From: Stutzerimonas kunmingensis
GTDB lineage: Bacteria; Pseudomonadota; Gammaproteobacteria; Pseudomonadales; Pseudomonadaceae
NCBI RefSeq assembly: GCF_002929225.1
Contig: NZ_PISM01000020.1
Coordinates: forward strand, 124,001 to 188,000
Length of the DNA: 64,000 nucleotides
Reading direction: 5' to 3'
Part shown: in pieces, positions 29,693 through 39,364 of the stretch
Layout: every line of letters starts with the position of its first letter
How positions within the stretch are numbered: the stretch's first letter is position 1
The notes under the pieces: model-generated
The model's database searches: none
What the model was told of the DNA's origin: nothing
What the model saw: only the letters and a program-made list of their open reading frames with translations
Made by a program: the position numbers and the translations under genes

Positions 29693-29927
29693 GGATGACA
29701 TCTCCCGATGGACTGCTTGTTGTATCGAAGGCAGCACGGAGGTGCGCCGTGAACCAGCCGGGGCAGGCTGGGAGACAGAGCAATGAAAAACTCTTGTTGT
29801 CGCCATCGAAGCGGCTGGGCCCGGGATCGCCTTGGCCTGACCTGTCTGCCCTTGGTGCGGGCTTCGTCTTCGCTAGCTGCTTTGTTTTTTCACTGAGCTG
29901 TCGGGTATCGCTGGGTGGTGCAGCAAA

Positions 29928-29946
29928 GGGGCGGGGTGTCCGCCCC
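29928..29946 (-). other. GC-rich stem-loop between dctP and dctQ
   Basis: ggggcgg-ggtgt-ccgcccc forms a 7-bp all-GC stem beginning 10 bases after the dctP stop on the minus strand, followed by TTTG. It may attenuate read-through or protect the dctP 3' end, raising binding protein relative to the permeases. Confidence 0.55.
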
Positions 29947-29956
29947 CCGGCAAGGC

Positions 29957-31045
<1,089 letters not shown>

Positions 31046-31084
31046 CTATCGCGACTCGTTCCGTCCGGTTCATTGAGTTTCAGC

Positions 31085-31100
31085 AGCAATGCCTGTGCCA
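31085..31100 (-). promoter_or_regulatory. Sigma-54 (-24/-12) promoter of dctPQM
   Basis: On the minus strand the bases read TGGCACAGGCATTGCT, an exact match to TGGCAC-N5-TTGCW, with GG and GC ten bases apart. The start is predicted near 31074, leaving a leader of about 120 bases to dctP. The gene for the sigma-54 activator DctD ends about 200 bases upstream of it. Confidence 0.85.
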
Positions 31101-31224
31101 AGAGCTGGCAGAGCCGCCTGAGGGCAGCGAGTTTACCCAGCAATAGATGAAGGTTTGAATGGCCAATTGCCAACAAGCGCGTCTAGGTCGCACCTTTGCG
31201 CGGGATCGCCGGTGCTGGCGCGGG

Positions 31225-31241
31225 CCACGCACGTGCCGTGG
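31225..31241. promoter_or_regulatory. Palindromic element, candidate DctD upstream activating site
   Basis: ccacg-cacgtgc-cgtgg, with an inner gcacgtgc palindrome, lies about 130 bases upstream of the -24 element. That is a typical enhancer distance for sigma-54 activators. I do not have a verified DctD consensus for this species, so the assignment is tentative. No coding region was seen in 30953-31297. Confidence 0.3.
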
Positions 31242-31277
31242 TCTGTGCCGGCGAGTTCGACCCTTGGCCAGCATCGA

Positions 31278-31299
31278 AGATGGCGGATTTCCGCCATCT
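31278..31299 (-). terminator. Stem-loop over the dctD stop codon
   Basis: agatggcgg-attt-ccgccatct is a 9-bp perfect stem. Part of the dctD TAG (31300-31298) lies inside it. No T-run follows on the minus strand, so it may be a weak terminator or an mRNA 3' stabiliser. Confidence 0.5.
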
Positions 31300-32692
31300 A
31301 GTCGTTTTCATCGGGCGAGCTTCCGCCAACATCGGTAAAACTCAGCCCGTGCTTGCGCAGCTTGTCGTGCAGGGTCTTACGCGGCAGGCCCAGCGCTTCG
31401 GCGACGCTGCGCAGCGAGCCATGCGGGCGATTCAGCTCATCGGCGATCAGTGCGCGCTCGAAGGCCTCGACCTGCTCGCTCAGATTGCCACCTCCGGCTA
31501 TCCCGGCAGCCGGTTCGCCGGCCGACTGGTCGAGCCCCAGGCCAAGGCCCAGGGCGAAGCGCTCGGCGGTGTTCTGCAGCTCGCGCACGTTGCCAGGCCA
31601 GGCGTGACGTAGCAGTGCAGCGCGTTGTTCCGGCTGCAGCTCCCGGATCGGCAGGCCGTGGCGCTGGGCGGCGGCTTCGGCGAAATGCTGGAACAACAGC
31701 AGGATGTCCTCGTTGCGCTCGCGCAGCGACGGAATTCGCAGCGGCGCGACGTTGAGCCGGTAATACAGGTCGGCACGGAACCGGCCCTGATCCGCGGCCA
31801 CCCGCAGGTCCTCCTTGGTCGCGGCGATGACCCGGATATCCAGGGTGATCGACTGGTTGCCGCCGAGCCGTTCGACCACCCGCTCCTGCAGCAGGCGCAG
31901 CAGCTTGACCTGCACATCCAGGCTCATGCTCTCGATCTCGTCGAGGAACAGCGTGCCGCCGTTGGCGAATTCGAACTTGCCGATGCGCCGCTTCTGCGCG
32001 CCGGTGAAGGCGCCCGGCTCGTGGCCGAACAGTTCGCTTTCCACCACCGATTCGGCGAGCGCCCCGGCGTTGATCGCGACGAAGGGGCCGTTGCGCCGGC
32101 TGGACAGGTCGTGCAGCGCCCGGGCGACCACCTCCTTGCCGGCGCCCGTTTCGCCGAGAATTAGTACATCGGCCTGAGTCCCGGCCAGCGCGCCGATCTG
32201 TTCGCGCAGGCGCTGCATCGCCTGGGACTGGCCGAGCAGGCGCGACGACAGTTGCTGGCGGTCGGCCAGGGCCAGGCGCAGGCTGCGGTTGTCCAGCACC
32301 AGCTGGCGCAGCGCCAGGGCACGCCGCACGCTGTCCAGCAGCGCTTCGCTAGGGAAGGGCTTTTCCAGGAAGTCGTAGGCGCCGGCGCGCATCGCCTGCA
32401 CCGCCAGCTGGATATCGCCGTGGCCGGTGATGAGGATCACCGGCAGCTCGCCGTCGCGCGCGCGCAGCTGCTGCAGCAGTTCGAGGCCGTCGATGCCGGA
32501 CATGCGGATGTCACTGACCACCACGCCCTGCCAGTCCGCCGGCAGGCGGGCGGCCAGGTCGCGCGCATCGCCCAGGCTGATCACCTCGAGGCCGGCCAGG
32601 TCGAGGGTCTGGCTCAGTGCCTGGCGCAGGTGCGGATCGTCGTCGATCAGTACCACCTGGGCCTGGGCGCTGATCGGGTTGTCACTGCTCAT
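31298..32692 (-). CDS. dctD: C4-dicarboxylate response regulator, sigma-54 activator DctD
   Basis: 464 residues. Receiver domain with D61 (VVVSDIRMSGIDG), AAA+ domain with Walker A GETGAGKE and the sigma-54 contact loop GAFTGA, and a C-terminal Fis-type HTH (SVAEALGLPRKTLHDKLRKHGL). Phosphorylated DctD should open the sigma-54 promoter of dctPQM just downstream. The start overlaps the dctB stop (ATGA). Confidence 0.96.
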   Translation of the reverse strand: MSSDNPISAQAQVVLIDDDPHLRQALSQTLDLAGLEVISLGDARDLAARLPADWQGVVVSDIRMSGIDGLELLQQLRARDGELPVILITGHGDIQLAVQAMRAGAYDFLEKPFPSEALLDSVRRALALRQLVLDNRSLRLALADRQQLSSRLLGQSQAMQRLREQIGALAGTQADVLILGETGAGKEVVARALHDLSSRRNGPFVAINAGALAESVVESELFGHEPGAFTGAQKRRIGKFEFANGGTLFLDEIESMSLDVQVKLLRLLQERVVERLGGNQSITLDIRVIAATKEDLRVAADQGRFRADLYYRLNVAPLRIPSLRERNEDILLLFQHFAEAAAQRHGLPIRELQPEQRAALLRHAWPGNVRELQNTAERFALGLGLGLDQSAGEPAAGIAGGGNLSEQVEAFERALIADELNRPHGSLRSVAEALGLPRKTLHDKLRKHGLSFTDVGGSSPDEND

Positions 32693-34497
32693 TGGAAATG
32701 GTCCTCGGTGGGAAAGGCGACCCCGGGCTCGGCGCTGCGCAGGAACAGGCTGAGCTGGGCGCCGCCGTCGGGATGGTTGCTCATGTGCAGCTCGCCGCCC
32801 AGGGCACGGCTGAGGGTATCGCAGATCGCCAGGCCGAGGCCGAGGCCCTGGGTGCTAGTCTTGGTGGTGAAGAACGGCTCGCGGGCGCGTTGCAGCGCTT
32901 CTGCGCTGAAGCCCGGGCCATTGTCGCGCAGGCTCAGCAGCACGCCGTCGCCCTGCTGCTCGGCACGCAGCCAGATGCGTCGCGGCGGCGGTCGCTCGGC
33001 CAGCGCGTCGAGGGCGTTGGCCAGCAGGTTGGCGAGGATCTGCCGCAGCCGCGTTTCGCCCGCCTGGACCCACAGGGTCGCTTCCGGCAGGTCGCGGATC
33101 AGTTCGACGGCCATGGCCTGGCGGCGCTTGGCCAGCAGGGCCAGGGCATCGTCTAGCGCCGGCTGCAGCGCCACCCGCTCGGGGGCGTGCTGGTCGCGGC
33201 GGGCGAAGGCGCGCAGGTGGGCGATGATCGAGGCCATGCGTGCGGTCAGTTCGCTGATCAGCCGCAAGTTGTCGCGCGCCTCATCGACGCGTTCATGGTC
33301 GAGCAGCACGCGGGCGTTGTCGGCATAGCTGCGAATCGCCGCCAACGGCTGGTTGAGTTCGTGGCTGATGCTCGCCGACATGGTGCCCAGTGCCGACAGC
33401 TTGCCGGCCTGCAGCAGCTCGTCCTGGGCGCGCACCAGTTCCTGCTGGGCCTGTTCGCGCTCGAGCACCTCGACCTTGAGCCGGCTGTTCAGTGCCTCCA
33501 GGTCGCGGGTGCGCTCGAGCACGCGCTGCTCCAGCTGCTGGCGTGCCTGGCTGTCCAGCGCCAGCCGTTCGAGGAAGTGCCGGCGGCGCTGCATCAGCAG
33601 GCCGAGCCAGAGCAGCAGGGCGAGCAGCGTGGCGGCGCCGATGGCGACCACGGTGCGCACCGGGCGTTCGACCAGGCTGATCGGCGCGAGGATGCGCACC
33701 GTCCAGCCGGTCTCCTTCAGCTCGCGGCTCTGGATCAGCCAGGCGTCGATATTCAGCGTCAGGTCCTGCGGGTAGAGCGTCGGGTAGGGCTGGTCGAAGG
33801 CGATCTGCTCGCGCTCGTCCACGCCCAGCCCGCGGGTGGCGCGGAACCGCCAGTCCGGCCGCGAAGTGAGGATCACCACGCCGAAGTTGTCGGTCACCAG
33901 CAGCTGCTCCGGGGTGCTGCCCCACAGCGTCTCGGTGTGATCCAGGTCGACCTTGACCACCAGCACGCCGAGCACCTGGTCGCCGTCGCGCACCGCCGCG
34001 CCGAAGTAGTAGCCGCGCTTGCCGGAGGTGGTGCCGAGGCCGAAGAAACGTCCGAGGCGCCCCTCCATGGCCTGGCGGAAGTAGGGGCGGAAGGCGAAGT
34101 TGCGATCGACGAAGCTGTCTTCCTCGTCCCAGTTGGAGGCCGCCAGGGTGTTGCCGTCGGTCGCCATCAGGTAGATCACGTCGGCGCCGGTCTGCTTGCG
34201 CAGCTTCTTCAGCAGCCGGTTGGCGCTGTCGCGCACGTATGGTTCCTCGGCGTGCTGCAGGGCGGCGCGTAGCGCCGGCAGGTCGCCGAGGATGCGCGGC
34301 AGCACTTCATAGCGGCTCAGCGTGCCGAGCAGGTTGGCGACGTAGAGATCCAGCGTCTGCCGGTTCTGTTCGGTCAGCTCGTTGCGGTAGTAGCGCTCGG
34401 CGAGTTGCTGCAACGGCCAGAGCAGGGGCGCCAGCAGCAGCGCCAGCAGGGCGAGGTTGCGCCAGCGGGGGCGACGGGGAGTAAGCGGTGCGGTCAT
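32689..34497 (-). CDS. dctB: C4-dicarboxylate sensor histidine kinase DctB
   Basis: The ATG at 34497 (MTAPLTPRRPRWRNLALLAL...) gives about 602 residues. Membrane segments lie near 14-32 and 285-305 and enclose a periplasmic tandem-PAS (double Cache) sensor for dicarboxylates. HisKA (SASISHELNQPLAAIRSYADNA) and HATPase_c (GLGLGLAICDTLSRALGG) follow. It phosphorylates DctD. It is oriented in the same direction as the rml operon; the 125 bases between dctB and rmlD hold no gene. Confidence 0.95.
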   Translation of the reverse strand: MTAPLTPRRPRWRNLALLALLLAPLLWPLQQLAERYYRNELTEQNRQTLDLYVANLLGTLSRYEVLPRILGDLPALRAALQHAEEPYVRDSANRLLKKLRKQTGADVIYLMATDGNTLAASNWDEEDSFVDRNFAFRPYFRQAMEGRLGRFFGLGTTSGKRGYYFGAAVRDGDQVLGVLVVKVDLDHTETLWGSTPEQLLVTDNFGVVILTSRPDWRFRATRGLGVDEREQIAFDQPYPTLYPQDLTLNIDAWLIQSRELKETGWTVRILAPISLVERPVRTVVAIGAATLLALLLWLGLLMQRRRHFLERLALDSQARQQLEQRVLERTRDLEALNSRLKVEVLEREQAQQELVRAQDELLQAGKLSALGTMSASISHELNQPLAAIRSYADNARVLLDHERVDEARDNLRLISELTARMASIIAHLRAFARRDQHAPERVALQPALDDALALLAKRRQAMAVELIRDLPEATLWVQAGETRLRQILANLLANALDALAERPPPRRIWLRAEQQGDGVLLSLRDNGPGFSAEALQRAREPFFTTKTSTQGLGLGLAICDTLSRALGGELHMSNHPDGGAQLSLFLRSAEPGVAFPTEDHFQ

Positions 34498-34622
34498 GCG
34501 TGGGCGCCTGTGGGTCGGGCGCATTATGCACGCGGATCGTGCTGCGGTTCATTGTCGACGTGTGAACGACGACGAGCCGCGGGTGCGGCGGTTCGCCTGG
34601 CAGGCACCGCCTGGTCGCGGAG

Positions 34623-35540
34623 TCAGCGGCCGACCGACGCGGCCTGGGCCAGCTGGGCGTCGGCGGGTTGCGGGTGCGATCGCGCCAGGCATTCATGCAG
34701 CGCGCTTTCCCAATCCGGCAGGCGGATGCCCCAGTCGTGCTGCAGCCGGGCGCAACTGAGCCGCGAATTGAGCGGGCGGGCGGCCGCGGTCGGGTAGTCG
34801 CGGGACGGGATCGGCTCGATGCGGGCTTTCAAGCGGCCTTGCTGGCGCAGCTGTTCGGCGATGCTGCAGGCGAAGCCGTACCAGGAGGTCTCGCCGCTGG
34901 CGGTGAGATGATAGAGGCCGCCGGGGCCGCCTTCGCCGGCCTGGCGTTTGCGCACGATCTCGGCCGTCGCCCGGGCGATGCTGGCCGCCCAGGTCGGTGC
35001 GCCGATCTCGTCGCTCACCACCGACAGCGCCTCGCGCTCCTGCAGCAGGCGCTGCATGGTCAGCAGGAAGTTCGTGCCGTGTTGCGAATAGACCCAGCTG
35101 GTGCGCAGGATCAGGTGCTCGCCGCCAACCGCCTGGATCGCCTGTTCGCCGGCCAGCTTGCTGGCGCCATAGACGCCCAGCGGGTGCGGCGTGTCGTGCT
35201 CGGTGTAGGGTTCGGCCTTGCTGCCGTCGAACACGTAATCGCTGGAGTAGTGGATCAGCGGCACGCCGAGCCGGGCCGCCTCTTCGGCGAGCACACCGGG
35301 GCCGTGGGCGTTCACCGCGAAGGCCTGCTCGCGGTGGGTTTCCGCCGGGTCGACCGCAGTGTAGGCGGCCGCGTTGACGATCAGGTCTGGACGCAGCAGG
35401 CGCACCTGTTGGCGGATCTGCTCGGGATCGGCCAGGTCCATGGCGTTGTGCCCCAGGGCCAACGGTTTGCCGACACCGGCGAGTTCGAGCTGCAGTTCTC
35501 GGGCGAGCTGGCCTTTGCTACCGGTGATCAGGATCTTCAT
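34623..35540 (-). CDS. rmlD: dTDP-4-dehydrorhamnose reductase
   Basis: The ATG at 35540 gives 305 residues; the longer frame to 36140 overlaps rmlC. This SDR-family enzyme has an N-terminal nucleotide-binding motif GSKGQLARELQ and a catalytic YGASKLAGE. It performs the last step, NADPH reduction to dTDP-L-rhamnose. It is last in the operon and overlaps the rmlC stop (ATGA). Confidence 0.95.
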   Translation of the reverse strand: MKILITGSKGQLARELQLELAGVGKPLALGHNAMDLADPEQIRQQVRLLRPDLIVNAAAYTAVDPAETHREQAFAVNAHGPGVLAEEAARLGVPLIHYSSDYVFDGSKAEPYTEHDTPHPLGVYGASKLAGEQAIQAVGGEHLILRTSWVYSQHGTNFLLTMQRLLQEREALSVVSDEIGAPTWAASIARATAEIVRKRQAGEGGPGGLYHLTASGETSWYGFACSIAEQLRQQGRLKARIEPIPSRDYPTAAARPLNSRLSCARLQHDWGIRLPDWESALHECLARSHPQPADAQLAQAASVGR

Positions 35541-36082
35541 GGAAACAGCTCCGTCTCGCTGAGGGGCTTGCCGGCCTGGTCCTTGGCGGACAGTTGCGGT
35601 GGCTCGTCGATCGGCCATTGGATGCCGAGCGCCGGGTCGTTCCACAGCAGGCTGCGCTCGTGCTCCGGTGCATAGTAGTCGGTGGTCTTGTAGAGGAACT
35701 CGGCGCTCTCGCTGAGTACCACGAAACCATGCGCGAAGCCTTCGGGGATCCACAGCTGGCGCTGGTTCTGCGCGCTCAGGCGGGTGCCGACCCAGCGGCC
35801 GAAGCTCGGCGAGCTCTTGCGCAGGTCGACGGCGACGTCGAATACCTCGCCGGCCACCACCCGCACCAGTTTTCCCTGCGGCTGCTGGATCTGGTAATGC
35901 AGGCCACGCAGCACGCCGCGCTGGGACTTGGAGTGGTTGTCCTGGACGAACTGGCGCTTGAGCCCCGTGGCCGCTTCGAAAGCGGCGGCGTTGAAGCTCT
36001 CGTAGAAGAAACCGCGTTCGTCGCCGAAGACCTTGGGCTCGATGATCAGTACGTCGGGAATGCTGGTTTCGACGACCTTCAT
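35537..36082 (-). CDS. rmlC: dTDP-4-dehydrorhamnose 3,5-epimerase
   Basis: 181 residues of the RmlC cupin family. Conserved blocks are FFYESFN, the catalytic His in [11 protein letters not shown], and the [11 protein letters not shown] metal-free cupin strand. It epimerises C3 and C5 of the keto-sugar. ATGA overlaps link it to rmlA and rmlD. Confidence 0.96.
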   Translation of the reverse strand: MKVVETSIPDVLIIEPKVFGDERGFFYESFNAAAFEAATGLKRQFVQDNHSKSQRGVLRGLHYQIQQPQGKLVRVVAGEVFDVAVDLRKSSPSFGRWVGTRLSAQNQRQLWIPEGFAHGFVVLSESAEFLYKTTDYYAPEHERSLLWNDPALGIQWPIDEPPQLSAKDQAGKPLSETELFP

Positions 36083-36951
36083 GCGTCTTCACCCGCCAGC
36101 TTGAACAGGTACTGGCCGTAGCCGGTCTTGCCCAGGGCATCGGCGCGGCGCAGCAGCTGCTCGCGGTCGATCCACTTGTGCTGGTAGGCGATTTCTTCCA
36201 GGCAGGCGACCTTCAGGCCTTGGCGGTGCTCGATGGTCTGCACGTACTGCGAGGCCTCCAGCAGACTGTCGTGGGTGCCGGTGTCGAGCCAGGCGAAGCC
36301 GCGGCCGAAACGCTCGACGTTGAGGTCGCCGCGCTCGAGGTAGGCCATGTTGACGTCGGTGATCTCCAGCTCGCCGCGCGGCGATGGCTTGATCGACTTG
36401 GCGATCTCGATCACGTCGTTGTCGTAGAAGTACAGGCCGGTCACCGCGTAGCTAGACTTGGGCTTCTTCGGCTTCTCTTCGATGGACAGCGCCTTGCCGC
36501 TCTCGTCGAAGTCGATCACGCCGAAGCGCTCCGGGTCCTTGACCCAGTAGCCGAACACCGTGGCGCCCTTCTCCTGGGCGGCGGCGCGCTGCAGCTTCTC
36601 GGTGAAGTGCTGGCCGTGGAAGATGTTGTCGCCGAGGATCAGGCACACCGAGTCGTCGCCGATGAATTCTTCACCGATCAGGAAGGCCTGGGCCAGGCCG
36701 TCCGGCGAGGGTTGTTCGGCGTAGCTGAAGCTGACGCCGAACTGGCTGCCGTCGCCCAGCAGGTTGCGGTACTGCGGCAGGTCCTGCGGAGTGGAGATGA
36801 CCAGGATGTCGCGGATGCCGGCGAGCATCAGCACCGAGATCGGGTAGTAGGCCATCGGCTTGTCGTAGATCGGTAGCAGCTGCTTGGATACGCCAAGGGT
36901 GATGGGGTGCAGACGGGTGCCGGAACCGCCGGCGAGGATGATTCCCTTCAT
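36079..36951 (-). CDS. rmlA: Glucose-1-phosphate thymidylyltransferase
   Basis: The ATG at 36951 ([20 protein letters not shown]) gives 290 residues. The nucleotide-binding signature GGSGTRL and the [12 protein letters not shown] block mark the sugar nucleotidyltransferase. It makes dTDP-glucose from dTTP and glucose-1-phosphate. The start overlaps the rmlB stop by four bases. Length matches the usual 290-295 residues. Confidence 0.96.
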   Translation of the reverse strand: MKGIILAGGSGTRLHPITLGVSKQLLPIYDKPMAYYPISVLMLAGIRDILVISTPQDLPQYRNLLGDGSQFGVSFSYAEQPSPDGLAQAFLIGEEFIGDDSVCLILGDNIFHGQHFTEKLQRAAAQEKGATVFGYWVKDPERFGVIDFDESGKALSIEEKPKKPKSSYAVTGLYFYDNDVIEIAKSIKPSPRGELEITDVNMAYLERGDLNVERFGRGFAWLDTGTHDSLLEASQYVQTIEHRQGLKVACLEEIAYQHKWIDREQLLRRADALGKTGYGQYLFKLAGEDA

Positions 36952-38021
36952 GCGATGTTCTCCAGGGCGCCGAGGCGCTCGCGTTGATAGCTGCCGTCCT
37001 GCACGCGACGGCACCATTCGAGGTTGTCCAGGTACCACTGCACGGTCTTGCGCAGGCCGCTCTGGAAGGTTTCCTGCGGCACCCAGCCGAGCTCGCGCTC
37101 GATCTTGCTGGCGTCGATGGCGTAGCGCAGGTCGTGGCCGGGGCGGTCCTTGACGAAGGTGATCAGGTCTTCGTAGCGCGCCAGGCCCGCCGGCTTGTTC
37201 GGCGCCAGCTCTTCCAGCAGGGCGCAGATGCCGCGCACCACGTCGATGTTCTTCTGCTCGTTGTGGCCGCCGATGTTGTAGGTCTCGCCGACCTCGCCTT
37301 CGCTGACCACCTTGAGCAGCGCGCGGGCGTGGTCCTCGACGAACAGCCAGTCGCGGATCTGCGCGCCGTCGCCGTAGACCGGCAGCGGCTTGCCGTCCAG
37401 CGCGTTGAGGATCACCAGCGGGATCAGCTTCTCGGGGAAGTGGAACGGCCCGTAGTTGTTCGAGCAGTTGGTCACCAGCACCGGCAGGCCGTAGGTACGC
37501 TGCCAGGCGCGAACCAGGTGGTCGGACGACGCCTTGCTCGCCGAATAGGGCGAGCTCGGCGCGTAGGGCGTGGTCTCGGTGAACAGGTCGTCGACGCCGT
37601 GCAGGTCGCCGTACACCTCGTCGGTGGAGATGTGGTGGAAGCGGAACGCCGCGCGGCGCTCGGCCGGCAGGCTCTGCCAGTAGGCCCGGGTGGCCTCCAG
37701 CAGCTGGTAGGTGCCGACGATGTTGGTCTGGATGAATTCGGCCGGGCCGTCGATCGAGCGGTCGACGTGGGACTCGGCGGCCAGGTGCATGACGGCGTCC
37801 GGCTGGAAGTCCAGCAGCGCCTCGCTGACCCGCTCACGATCGGCGATGTCGGCCTGGAGGAACTGATAGCGCGGGTTGTCTTCCACGCTGGCCAGCGACT
37901 CGAGGTTGCCGGCATAGGTCAGCTTGTCCAGGTTGAGCACGCTGTGCTCGGTATCGAGAATGAGATGACGGATCAGCGCGGAGCCGATGAATCCGGCCCC
38001 GCCGGTAACGAGAATGCGCAT
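36948..38021 (-). CDS. rmlB: dTDP-glucose 4,6-dehydratase
   Basis: 357 residues, extended SDR. NAD-binding [16 protein letters not shown] at the N-terminus, [12 protein letters not shown], catalytic Tyr and Lys in [12 protein letters not shown], and the DE pair in STDEVYGD. It is first in rmlBACD. The upstream 214 bases carry a terminator and an inverted repeat and no gene. Confidence 0.97.
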   Translation of the reverse strand: MRILVTGGAGFIGSALIRHLILDTEHSVLNLDKLTYAGNLESLASVEDNPRYQFLQADIADRERVSEALLDFQPDAVMHLAAESHVDRSIDGPAEFIQTNIVGTYQLLEATRAYWQSLPAERRAAFRFHHISTDEVYGDLHGVDDLFTETTPYAPSSPYSASKASSDHLVRAWQRTYGLPVLVTNCSNNYGPFHFPEKLIPLVILNALDGKPLPVYGDGAQIRDWLFVEDHARALLKVVSEGEVGETYNIGGHNEQKNIDVVRGICALLEELAPNKPAGLARYEDLITFVKDRPGHDLRYAIDASKIERELGWVPQETFQSGLRKTVQWYLDNLEWCRRVQDGSYQRERLGALENIA

Positions 38022-38097
38022 AGTGATTGGGCTTCCTTGGCGCGCTGTCGAGCGTCAGGCTCTTAGCATGTCGGCACGATAGACCGGCCACTGATAC

Positions 38098-38119
38098 AAA
38101 AATTCCCGAGCGCTTCGGG
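38098..38119 (-). terminator. Terminator between the ABC exporter operon and rmlB
   Basis: On the minus strand CCCGA-AGCGC-TCGGG is followed by AATTTTTG. It should stop transcripts coming from the ABC exporter before they enter rmlB. Confidence 0.65.
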
Positions 38120-38121
38120 GC

Positions 38122-38146
38122 GTTGGGTAACCGTGTGGTTACCAAC
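38122..38146. promoter_or_regulatory. Imperfect palindrome upstream of rmlB
   Basis: gttgggtaacc-gtgt-ggttaccaac pairs over 10 bases with one bulged G. It is directly next to the terminator hairpin. It may extend that terminator or be a protein-binding site. Confidence 0.4.
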
Positions 38147-38235
38147 ATAAACACAGGATGCTGGCGTGATGCCATAAAGCTCTGGGCTAGAGCGGTTGGC
38201 CTGGCGAGGCGGGCGTATTGAAGGAAGCGTAGCCG

Positions 38236-39363
38236 CTAGCGCAACGACACCCGTAGTCGCGATAGCGCGCCAAGAAAGAACACCGTGCCGATCACGCCCA
38301 GCGCGAGCAGCTGTGGCCAGACGATGGATGGGCCGGCGCTGCGGAACAGGATCGCCTGGGCCAGCTCGACGAAATGCGTGGTGGGTGCCACCAGCATGAT
38401 GTTCTGCACCAGCTCCGGCATGCTCTCGCGCGGCGTCACCCCGCCGGAGAGGATTTGCAGCGGGATCAGCGTGAGGATCACCAGCAGGCCCAGCTGCGGC
38501 ATGGAGCGCGCCACCGTGCCGAAGAAGATGCCCATGGAGGTGGCGGCGAACAGGTGCAGCGCCGCGCCGCCGGCGAACAGCCAAAGCGAGCCCTGGATCG
38601 GGATGTCCAGCCAGCCCTCGACGACGAAGCGCAGGGCGAACGCGGCGGCGGTCAGCACCACCAGGCCCATGGCCCAGACCTTGCCGACCATGATCTCGAA
38701 CGGCGTTACCGGCATCACCAGCAGGTGCTCGATGGTGCCGTGTTCGCGCTCGCGGATCAGCGCCGCGCCGGTGAGGATGATCGCCAGCATGGTGATCTGG
38801 TTGATCACCTCGTTCACCGCGCCGAACCAGGCGCGGCTCAGGTTGGGGTTGAACGCGGTGCGCACCACCGCCTCGACTGGCAAGGCATCGCTGCTGCGGT
38901 AGCGGCGGACGAACTCGGCGGTCTCGCTGGCGATGATCTGCTGGATATGCCCGGCGCCGGTGAAGGCCTGGCTGACCTGGGTGGCATCGACGTTGAGCTG
39001 GATGGTCGGTTGGCGGCCGGCGAGCAGGTCCTGCTGGAAGCGTGGCGGAATGTTCAAGGTGAAGGTGTAGAGGCCATCGTCCATGCCGCTGTCCATCTCC
39101 TGCAGGGTGATGGCTTTCGGTTCGATGAAGTAGGGCAGCTGGAAGGCATTGATGATGCGCAGCGAGGCTTGTGAGCGATCCTCGTCGACCACCGCGATGC
39201 TAGCCCGGTGTGGCGCCTCGGGGATCGCGGTGGCGCCTTCGTAGATGGCCAGGGTGAATGAATAGATGATCAGCACCAGCATCGCCGGGTCACGGTAGAG
39301 GCTGCGCAGTTCCTTGAGGCCGAGCTGGAAGATGTTGCCGAGTTTGCGTCGCAGGCCGCCCAT
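38236..39363 (-). CDS. ABC-2 type exporter permease (YhhJ-like)
   Basis: 375 residues with the ABC-2 permease layout: one N-terminal membrane segment (about 28-45), a large extracytoplasmic loop, then five C-terminal segments from about residue 180. The start is one base after the upstream stop. With the RbbA-like ATPase and the HlyD protein it makes an exporter set like E. coli yhiI-rbbA-yhhJ. The exported substrate is unknown. Confidence 0.88.
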   Translation of the reverse strand: MGGLRRKLGNIFQLGLKELRSLYRDPAMLVLIIYSFTLAIYEGATAIPEAPHRASIAVVDEDRSQASLRIINAFQLPYFIEPKAITLQEMDSGMDDGLYTFTLNIPPRFQQDLLAGRQPTIQLNVDATQVSQAFTGAGHIQQIIASETAEFVRRYRSSDALPVEAVVRTAFNPNLSRAWFGAVNEVINQITMLAIILTGAALIREREHGTIEHLLVMPVTPFEIMVGKVWAMGLVVLTAAAFALRFVVEGWLDIPIQGSLWLFAGGAALHLFAATSMGIFFGTVARSMPQLGLLVILTLIPLQILSGGVTPRESMPELVQNIMLVAPTTHFVELAQAILFRSAGPSIVWPQLLALGVIGTVFFLGALSRLRVSLR

Positions 39364-39364
39364 G

